Assembly: GCA_964445575.1 (NCBI GenBank)
Contig: CAYULB010000075.1
Location: forward strand, 1 to 8,201
DNA length: 8,201 nucleotides
Direction of reading: 5' to 3'
DNA from: WJMT01 sp964445575
GTDB lineage: Bacteria > Acidobacteriota > Aminicenantia > Aminicenantales > Aminicenantaceae
Shown here: positions 1 through 4,443 of the stretch, in pieces
How positions within the stretch are numbered: position 1 is the first letter of the stretch
Layout: each line of letters starts with the position of its first letter
Program-made: the position numbers and the translations under genes
Notes under the pieces: model-generated
Told to the model about the DNA's origin: nothing
What the model saw: only the letters and a program-made list of their open reading frames with translations
Database searches by the model: none

Positions 1-40
1 CCCCGACGAAATGAATGGAACAGGCCGAATCTTATTTTTA

Positions 41-799
41 TTATTTATAGGCTTTTATTTTGACGCTTGTTATTTTTCCAACCAAAGATGCGGTTAAATC
101 CGGTTCATGATAAGTGTTTTGAGAGATGATTCGAACATCTCTGAACCCCGCTTTAGTAATGATTTCTTTATATGTGTTTTTTTCCAGAGCTCCGGCAATG
201 CATTCAGCCCAGGCATCAAAGTCTCTTCTGACCTCATCCGGAAGTTCTCGTTCAGTTACTAAATCTGAAATAAGAATCCTTCCTCCAGGTTTTAACACTC
301 TGTAAGCTTCTTTAAAGGTTTTCAGTTTATCCGGAGAAAGATTGATGACACAGTTGCTTATAATCACGTCGACCGAGCCATCCTCGATTGGTAAGTTTTC
401 GATCTCTCCCAGTCTAAAATCAACATTTTTATACCCATATTTTTTTGAGATTTGATTGGCTTTTTCAACCAATTCCTCTGTCATATCAACTCCTATGACA
501 AATCCTTTTGGACCTACTTTGTTAGAAGCGAGAAACACATCGATCCCCAGCCCGGCTCCCAAGTCTAATACGGTTTCTCCCGCTATTAAATCAGCCAACG
601 CAGTGGGATTCCCGCAGCCCAAACCTTTAACTGCTTCTTTTGGTATTTGTTCGATGTCTGTTGTGGAATAACCTATGGCTTTTGATTGTTCAACCGCATC
701 ATAATCACAAGGGCAGCACGATGAACAGGAGCTCGTTTTTCCTTTAGCAAGTCGGGAGTACCTTTTCTTTACATGTTTTTTTATTTGATTTCTCTTCAT
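41..799 (-). CDS. arsM: ArsM-type arsenite S-adenosylmethionine methyltransferase
   Basis: A 252-residue class I SAM-dependent methyltransferase, expected to methylate trivalent arsenic in the cytoplasm using SAM. SAM motif I is VLDLGAGLGIDV (residues 77-88), followed by the acidic GVD (103-105) and the motif VLKPGGRILISD (168-179). The three cysteines that bind As(III) in characterised ArsM proteins have clear counterparts: C62 in GLGCGNP, C150 in ISNC and C200 in WAECIAGAL. An extra cysteine cluster lies near the N terminus (C25, C28, C29, C31, SSCSSCCPC) after a very basic first 20 residues. The ATG is set by AGGAG nine bases upstream. This ribosome binding site overlaps the TAG stop of arsR, so the two genes are probably cotranscribed and translationally coupled. 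The DNA is visibly AT-richer, with more AAA lysine codons, than the flavodiiron gene in this window. The three cysteines make ArsM much likelier than a generic UbiE-like methyltransferase; activity is inferred. Confidence 0.9.
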   Translation of the reverse strand: MKRNQIKKHVKKRYSRLAKGKTSSCSSCCPCDYDAVEQSKAIGYSTTDIEQIPKEAVKGLGCGNPTALADLIAGETVLDLGAGLGIDVFLASNKVGPKGFVIGVDMTEELVEKANQISKKYGYKNVDFRLGEIENLPIEDGSVDVIISNCVINLSPDKLKTFKEAYRVLKPGGRILISDLVTERELPDEVRRDFDAWAECIAGALEKNTYKEIITKAGFRDVRIISQNTYHEPDLTASLVGKITSVKIKAYK

Positions 800-800
800 T

Positions 801-815
801 TATAAAATCTCCTAA
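801..815 (-). promoter_or_regulatory. Ribosome binding site of arsM overlapping the arsR stop
   Basis: On the minus strand the arsR stop codon TAG is followed directly by GAG, so the stop forms part of an AGGAG Shine-Dalgarno element. ArsM starts nine bases after it. Ribosomes ending on arsR would uncover or reload at the arsM start, which implies coupled production of repressor and enzyme. Confidence 0.65.
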
Positions 816-1093
816 CAGCATGACTTTATTTCTTTGATTCCAAAGTCCAATAATGCTTTTTTTACTTTGTTGTCTTTAATGCTGTAGATCATGTTTCTTC
901 CGTTTTTCTCGTATTTTAAAATATCAGCTTCGACCAGAACTTTAAGATGTCTTGAAATAGTTGTCTGGTCTTTTGCAGCTTTTTTGGTGAAATCACATGC
1001 GCAGTATTCATGGTCCAATAAATACCTCACGATCTTTAGTCTTGTTTCATTCCCAAGGGCTTTGAAAAACTTTATTTTATTTTCAATCATCAT
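812..1093 (-). CDS. arsR: ArsR/SmtB-family metalloregulator, probably arsenite-responsive repressor
   Basis: A 93-residue winged-helix repressor. In this family the dimer binds an inverted repeat at its own promoter and is released by As(III) or Sb(III). The N-terminal FKALGNETRLKIVRYLL (residues 10-26) is typical of the family, and the recognition helix is about TTISRHLKVLVEADIL (44-59), followed by the wing (KYEKNGRNMIYSI, 60-72). The metal-binding ELCVCDL motif of classical ArsR appears as EYCACDF, giving C31 and C33. The third classical cysteine is absent from this helix, but a terminal Cys-Cys pair (C92, C93) is present, as in some ArsR variants with C-terminal sites. Two ATG codons are adjacent (Met-Met); the upstream one is used here. 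A weak GAG lies six bases before it. It is the first gene of a unit with arsM, 12 bases away. Arsenic is the best guess for ligand because of arsM; Cd, Zn or Sb sensing cannot be excluded. Confidence 0.9.
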   Translation of the reverse strand: MMIENKIKFFKALGNETRLKIVRYLLDHEYCACDFTKKAAKDQTTISRHLKVLVEADILKYEKNGRNMIYSIKDNKVKKALLDFGIKEIKSCC

Positions 1094-1104
1094 ATAAACT
1101 CAAA

Positions 1105-1126
1105 TATATGTAAAATTATACATATA
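1105..1126. promoter_or_regulatory. Probable ArsR operator (perfect 8-bp inverted repeat)
   Basis: TATATGTA at 1105-1112 and TACATATA at 1119-1126 are exact reverse complements separated by six bases. The element overlaps the -10 and the predicted transcription start of arsR and lies 12 bases before the arsR start codon. AT-rich imperfect palindromes at this position are the usual ArsR/SmtB operator. Binding by this ArsR is inferred from position and symmetry. Confidence 0.6.
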
Positions 1127-1152
1127 ATAATTAATTATTTTTTTGCTTTCAA
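1124..1152 (-). promoter_or_regulatory. Sigma70-type promoter of arsR-arsM
   Basis: Reading the minus strand, TTGAAA (1152-1147) is followed after exactly 17 bases by TATTAT (1129-1124). Each is a 5 of 6 match to consensus with ideal spacing. Transcription would begin near 1117, about 24 bases before the arsR ATG. The -10 and predicted start lie within or against the inverted repeat at 1105-1126, so a bound ArsR dimer would block RNA polymerase. A second TATAAT (1120-1115) lies inside the operator but has no -35 at a good distance. Confidence 0.6.
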
Positions 1153-1201
1153 GTGAAAATTTGAAAAATTTTAGTTCATCTCCCATTTTCACTATTGTTC
1201 A

Positions 1202-1382
1202 TTATTGGCATTATTAGGGCTGGCTGCCCTCCTGTCTCTTTACGGAGCCCATTGCCCGTATGTTCAGCGGAAAGTATCCTGAGGATCTGTTTAAAACCGT
1301 GGTGGGTTTTAACCGCTGGACTCTTCGTGTGGCTGCCTATGCCGGATTCATGACTGACCAATATCTTCCCTTCCGGCTTTAG
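1202..1382 (+). pseudogene. Remnant of a DUF4389-like small membrane protein gene
   Basis: A frame running from TTT at 1239 to TAG at 1380-1382 reads FTEPIARMFSGKYPED, then LFKTVVGFNRWTLRV and AAYAGFMTDQYLPFRL. The order of GKYPE, the GF.RW..RV..Y core and the (T)D.Y.PF end matches what I recall of DUF4389 proteins. Just upstream, the neighbouring frame (1202-1240) encodes a hydrophobic run, LLALLGLAALLSL, which fits the membrane helix that precedes this core. The two pieces join only across a one-base frame shift near 1238-1241. Upstream of about 1200 both frames are closed and no family-like sequence is visible, so the 5' part is missing. There is no start codon with a ribosome binding site. 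It is read as the decayed 3' end of a gene truncated near the arsR promoter. The family name rests on pattern memory; a sequencing error could explain the shift but not the missing front. Confidence 0.5.
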
Positions 1383-1383
1383 G

Positions 1384-1413
1384 ATTGATTATAGCCGGGC
1401 CTATCCCCCCGAC
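1384..1413. repeat. Composite repeat unit, copy 1
   Basis: ATTGATTATA (1384-1393) is followed directly by GCCGGGCC (1394-1401), three bases, and CCCCCCGAC (1405-1413). The same three blocks occur in the same order at 1506-1544. The shared leader suggests that the CCCCGACT tract belongs to a larger dispersed element and is not simple sequence alone. Confidence 0.55.
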
Positions 1414-1430
1414 TCCCCGACTCCCTGACT
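1407..1430. repeat. Short tandem repeat, three copies of an 8-mer CCCCGACT
   Basis: Two exact copies of CCCCGACT (1407-1414, 1415-1422) are followed by one copy with a single change, CCCTGACT (1423-1430). The same motif recurs on both sides of the N gap (CCCCCCGAC at 1536-1544, ACTCCCGACTCC at 1645-1656), as CCCCCCGAC at 4209-4217, and as CCCCGAC at 1-7. All complete copies lie outside genes and on the same strand. It resembles the short intergenic tandem repeats known from some bacterial genomes; no function is known here. Confidence 0.75.
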
Positions 1431-1505
1431 ATCCAATAATTGCGATTTTAGGGGCAAGAATCATTGTTTTAAACGATAAAAACTGTGGAAATCTGTAATT
1501 ATCTT

Positions 1506-1544
1506 ATTGATTATAAAAGAGATGGCCGGGCCCGACCCCCCGAC
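1506..1544. repeat. Composite repeat unit, copy 2, cut by the assembly gap
   Basis: ATTGATTATA (1506-1515), nine extra bases, GCCGGGCC (1525-1532), three bases and CCCCCCGAC (1536-1544) repeat the blocks of copy 1. The sequence then runs into the N gap, so the length of its CCCCGACT tract is unknown. After the gap the sequence resumes inside the same motif (1645-1656) and then reads CGATTATA. Confidence 0.55.
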
Positions 1545-1644
1545 NNNNNNNNNNNNNNNNNNNNNNNNNNNNNNNNNNNNNNNNNNNNNNNNNNNNNNNN
1601 NNNNNNNNNNNNNNNNNNNNNNNNNNNNNNNNNNNNNNNNNNNN
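1545..1644. other. Assembly gap of 100 N
   Basis: Exactly 100 ambiguous bases, the customary placeholder for a gap of unknown length. Both edges carry CCCCGACT-type sequence, so the assembly most likely broke in a longer array of that repeat. No gene call across these positions is meaningful. The rest of 1431-1688, on either side, is AT-rich apart from the repeats, and I see no gene in it. Confidence 0.95.
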
Positions 1645-1688
1645 ACTCCCGACTCCACTCGATTATACACCGAGCACAGATGGTTGCT

Positions 1689-4040
1689 CTATTCGTATCT
1701 CAGAGAATCAGATGGATTAGTGGAAGAAGCTTTAAGGGTGTGAAAGCTCACTGTGAGCACAGCGAGCATCAACGCTCCCAAGGCAGAAACAGCAAACAGC
1801 CACCACCCTAGGTTTATTCGATAGACAAAGTTTTGAAGCCATTGGTTCATGGCATAAAAAGCAATAGGCCACGCAATGATATTGGCGATAAGGACCAGCT
1901 TTGTAAAGTCCTTAACTAGGAGTATAAAAATACTAGGAACAGATGCTCCCAGGACTTTGCGCACTCCGATTTCCTTTGTCCGGCGGTTTATGGCCGATGA
2001 GGCGAGTCCGAGAAGTCCCAGGCAGGCTATAAAAACCGCGAGTACTGAAAAAGAGTTGATCAAAGTCCCTAACCGGTCTTCTTCCATGTACATTTCAGCA
2101 ATCTCTTCATCCATAAAATTGTAATTAAAGGGGGAATGGGGAGCAAATCCTTTGAATTTACTCTCAACAAAAGAGAGGGTATCTTTCATGTTTCTTGAAG
2201 ATATTTTTAAAGAAAAACGATACCCCGCTTGTGGCTCTAAAATAAGGGCCAGAGGCCGTATGGACTGATGGAGTGAAGCAAAATGAAAGTCTTTCATCAC
2301 TCCCACCACTCGCCCCATGGAAGTATCTGCCCTTTCAACACGAAATTGTTTTCCCACGGGTTGGTCCCAGCCTAAGGCTCTCACTGCTGAATCATTCAGA
2401 ATATAAGCTGATTTCACATCTGAAGGAAATTCTCGGGAAAAATCTCTGCCTTCTTTGATTTCAATACCAAAAGTGTCAATAAAGTCATAATCCACTGAAT
2501 ACCAGGCCATCATCAGATCTTGGTCTGACTTTCTTCCTTCCCAGTCAATGCTCTGGTAGGGATGGTTGCCCGGTGAAAAAGAGGAGACTGAAGCCTTGGT
2601 TATATTTGGATTCTGAAGAAGTTCTGACTTGATGATGTCTGATTTTTTTCTTAGGCTGCTTTCATATATAGAGACATTGACTATGGAATCCTTGTTAAAG
2701 CCCAAATCTTTGTGGTAGATGAAATGAATCTGATGAGAAACAGTTAACGCACTGATGATAAGAATGATAGAGACTGAAAATTGAAAAACAACCAGGAGGC
2801 TTCTGGTAATGGATGTTTTTTTCCCTGACCCCAGTTTTCCTTTTAAGGACTGCACAGGATTGATTGATGCGAGATAGAGCGAAGGATAACTTCCGGATAT
2901 TAAGCCCACTCCCATTGTGATTCCAAACATTCCTAGGATAAAGAGCCAGTTCTGGAAATATTGAAGCTGAAGCTGAGTGTTGGCAAGGGAGTTAAAAGAG
3001 GGAAGGACTGCGTAGACCAATAAAATTGCCAGAGGGAGAGCCAGACAAGCCAGGACCGCGGATTCTCCGAGAAACTGTTTGATGAGCTGGGGCCTATTAG
3101 CTCCAATGACTTTTCTCATCCCAATCTCTTTGATTCTTTCGGAAGATCGGGCTATGGAAAGGTTCATGAAATTTATGCATGCCAGAAGCAGTATGATCCC
3201 GGCTATGGTTGAAAAGAAGGTAATGTATTTGAGCTTTCCATGGGTTTCCAAGTTGATATTGATCAGGGGGTTCAGATGCAGTTTTCTGGGATTTTCAGCA
3301 TCTCCTCTGTAGGTGCTTAAAAAAGCAGGGGTTTTGGCCTCAAATTTGGAGGGAGCATAGTCTTCCTGGAGCAAAATATAGGTATGGAAGTTCCATGCGC
3401 CCCAACTGTCCATATAATTGTAGTTAGAGTAGCTGTTTATAAAATCAAACCGTACCAAAAAATCAAAATCAATATGGGAATTTGAGGGTGGATTTTTGGC
3501 CACTCCTGTGACTATGAAATCGAATTTTTCTCCTATATTCAGTGTTTTCCCAAAAGGCTCTTCTTCGCCAAAATATTTTTTGGATGCCCTTTCAGTCAGG
3601 ATTATGGAATGAAGGTCACTGAGAGCTGTTTCAGGATTTCCCCGGGTGAGATGAAAATTAAAAACATCGAAAAAAGAAGGATCTATCAGCAGAATTTTTC
3701 TTTCTACAAAACTTTCTCCCTGATATCGGATTATGGCTCCCTGCCTTTTTATGCGCACAGCGGCTTTTACTTCAGGGTAGTCATTTAATAGAGCTGGGGC
3801 TACCGGAGCAGGAGTGGTTTGACTGATTTGCTGTTCGCCTTCCAGATGCCACTCTGAAGTTATTCTGTAGATTTGATCGTGTTTTTCATGGAATTTGTCA
3901 TAGCTTAGTTCATGTTGGACAAATAAGAATATCAAAAAACAACTCCCCATACCCACAGCAAGTCCCATAATATTGAGAACAGAAAACATTTTAGCTCTAT
4001 TAATGGTTCTTAATGCGGTTTTTAGATAATTTTTGATCAT
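1689..4040 (-). CDS. FtsX/MacB-type ABC transporter permease with two permease modules
   Basis: A 783-residue inner-membrane protein with two MacB-like halves. Helix 1 is near residues 22-41, a large extracytoplasmic domain spans about 42-273, and three helices follow (about 274-297, 326-348, 362-385). The pattern repeats with a helix at 414-436, an external domain at 437-660, and helices at 663-684, 711-733 and 745-768. The cytoplasmic coupling segments that contact an ATPase are present twice, RIKEIGMRKVIGA (302-314) and RTKEIGVRKVLGA (687-699). Each half ends in a matching tail, NPVQSLKGK (395-403) and NPSDSLRYE (775-783). The N-terminal HELSYDKFHE (43-52) is a hallmark of the long permeases common in Bacteroidota and Acidobacteriota. 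It is a paralogue of the divergent gene at 4444. No ATP-binding protein lies nearby, so the substrate and partner are unknown; lipid, peptide or drug export, or mechanotransmission, are possible. The start follows GGGGATAGGTAAA. A sigma54-type promoter candidate lies 44 bases upstream. Confidence 0.9.
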   Translation of the reverse strand: MIKNYLKTALRTINRAKMFSVLNIMGLAVGMGSCFLIFLFVQHELSYDKFHEKHDQIYRITSEWHLEGEQQISQTTPAPVAPALLNDYPEVKAAVRIKRQGAIIRYQGESFVERKILLIDPSFFDVFNFHLTRGNPETALSDLHSIILTERASKKYFGEEEPFGKTLNIGEKFDFIVTGVAKNPPSNSHIDFDFLVRFDFINSYSNYNYMDSWGAWNFHTYILLQEDYAPSKFEAKTPAFLSTYRGDAENPRKLHLNPLININLETHGKLKYITFFSTIAGIILLLACINFMNLSIARSSERIKEIGMRKVIGANRPQLIKQFLGESAVLACLALPLAILLVYAVLPSFNSLANTQLQLQYFQNWLFILGMFGITMGVGLISGSYPSLYLASINPVQSLKGKLGSGKKTSITRSLLVVFQFSVSIILIISALTVSHQIHFIYHKDLGFNKDSIVNVSIYESSLRKKSDIIKSELLQNPNITKASVSSFSPGNHPYQSIDWEGRKSDQDLMMAWYSVDYDFIDTFGIEIKEGRDFSREFPSDVKSAYILNDSAVRALGWDQPVGKQFRVERADTSMGRVVGVMKDFHFASLHQSIRPLALILEPQAGYRFSLKISSRNMKDTLSFVESKFKGFAPHSPFNYNFMDEEIAEMYMEEDRLGTLINSFSVLAVFIACLGLLGLASSAINRRTKEIGVRKVLGASVPSIFILLVKDFTKLVLIANIIAWPIAFYAMNQWLQNFVYRINLGWWLFAVSALGALMLAVLTVSFHTLKASSTNPSDSLRYE

Positions 4041-4083
4041 TTTACCTATCCCCTTTTATATAGATTGATTTGATACACATGTT

Positions 4084-4100
4084 TGCTGAAAACATTCCAA
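4084..4100 (-). promoter_or_regulatory. Candidate sigma54 (-24/-12) promoter of the minus-strand permease
   Basis: On the minus strand, TTGGAATGTTTTCAGCA has GG and GC separated by exactly ten bases, the spacing sigma54 requires. The -24 part fits well, while the -12 part (CAGCA instead of TTGCA) is weaker. It would start transcription near 4073, leaving a leader of about 33 bases. It matches the plus-strand promoter at 4390-4406 at 13 of 17 positions, which raises confidence in both. Confidence 0.5.
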
Positions 4101-4208
4101 TTTATTTATTATTGAAATTTTTATTGCTTTTTGTTTAAAACGCAGAAAATCCATAAAAGGTTTACTCAACTCACCTATTTTTTCCAATATTCTTAAAACA
4201 TGATTTAA

Positions 4209-4223
4209 CCCCCCGACCGACCC
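4209..4223. repeat. Isolated copy of the CCCCGAC repeat motif
   Basis: CCCCCCGAC (4209-4217) is identical to the 9-mers at 1405-1413 and 1536-1544 and is followed by a partial second unit, CGACCC. It sits in the middle of the 403-base divergent intergenic region between the two permeases, upstream of both promoter candidates. The flanking blocks of the composite unit are not present here. Apart from this motif, the two promoters, the inverted repeat and the tandem 11-mer, I see nothing else in the intergenic region. Confidence 0.55.
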
Positions 4224-4309
4224 AAATTATGTAAAAGTCAAGCACTCATCGATTCCAATTTTAATAGAAAATATAGATCCCTTCCGCTGAAAACCAAAAA
4301 ATTCCTGTT

Positions 4310-4325
4310 TGTTCGTAAATGAACA
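4310..4325. promoter_or_regulatory. Inverted repeat, possible enhancer-binding-protein site
   Basis: TGTTC (4310-4314) and GAACA (4321-4325) are reverse complements around a six-base spacer. The centre is about 100 bases upstream of the predicted start of the sigma54 promoter at 4390-4406, the usual position for an NtrC-type activator site. A further CGAACA at 4342-4347 pairs with TGTTCG at 4310-4315, and TGTGTCACA (4331-4339) is a small palindrome between them. The arms are short, so this is tentative. Confidence 0.35.
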
Positions 4326-4389
4326 GCTTGTGTGTCACAGGCGAACACTTTCTTCTCTGCCGCATTCTCCTTCTGACCTGATATATCTT

Positions 4390-4406
4390 TTGGCATGTTT
4401 TTTGCT
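4390..4406 (+). promoter_or_regulatory. Sigma54 (-24/-12) promoter of the plus-strand permease
   Basis: TTGGCATGTTTTTTGCT matches the sigma54 consensus (YTGGCACG, four bases, TTGCW) at every conserved position except CAC read as CAT. GG (4392-4393) and GC (4404-4405) are exactly ten bases apart. Transcription would start near 4417, about 27 bases before the ATG at 4444. Sigma54 promoters need an ATP-hydrolysing activator, so this gene is probably induced by a specific signal. Confidence 0.7.
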
Positions 4407-4428
4407 CTAAAAGATAACTAAAAGATAA
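4407..4428. repeat. Tandem 11-bp direct repeat at the predicted transcription start
   Basis: CTAAAAGATAA occurs twice head to tail (4407-4417 and 4418-4428), starting immediately after the -12 element of the sigma54 promoter and ending two bases before the Shine-Dalgarno sequence. It either spaces promoter and ribosome binding site by recent duplication or offers a repeated leader or protein site. Confidence 0.6.
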
Positions 4429-4430
4429 CT

Positions 4431-4436
4431 GAGGAG
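4431..4436 (+). promoter_or_regulatory. Shine-Dalgarno sequence deciding the start at 4444
   Basis: GAGGAG ends one base before an ATG at 4438 and seven bases before a second in-frame ATG at 4444. The seven-base spacing is normal and the one-base spacing is not, so translation most likely begins at 4444. The resulting N terminus, MFKNYIKIALR, aligns without extension to MIKNYLKTALR of the paralogue. Confidence 0.75.
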
Positions 4437-4443
4437 AATGTCT

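Noticed and set aside
750..759. Copy of the gap-flanking motif (reverse complement of ACTCCCGACT) inside arsM
   Set aside because: It is one 10-mer on the opposite strand within normal coding sequence (codons for Tyr-Ser-Arg-Leu) with no flanking blocks, so chance is the simplest explanation.
1176..1361. Minus-strand open frame of 61 codons in the intergenic stretch
   Set aside because: It is antisense to the DUF4389-like remnant, which shows the recognisable protein pattern; no ribosome binding site or family resemblance was seen.
1405..1656. CRISPR array as an explanation for the repeats at the gap
   Set aside because: The units are eight-base direct tandem repeats without spacers of constant length, and no cas gene is present.
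1461..1811. Open frames that run through the N gap in three frames
   Set aside because: Their length is produced by 100 undetermined bases; the flanking parts lack ribosome binding sites and recognisable sequence, and one overlaps the end of the permease on the other strand.
4438..4440. Upstream in-frame ATG as start of the plus-strand permease
   Set aside because: It lies only one base after the Shine-Dalgarno GAGGAG; the ATG at 4444 has normal spacing and aligns with the paralogue.
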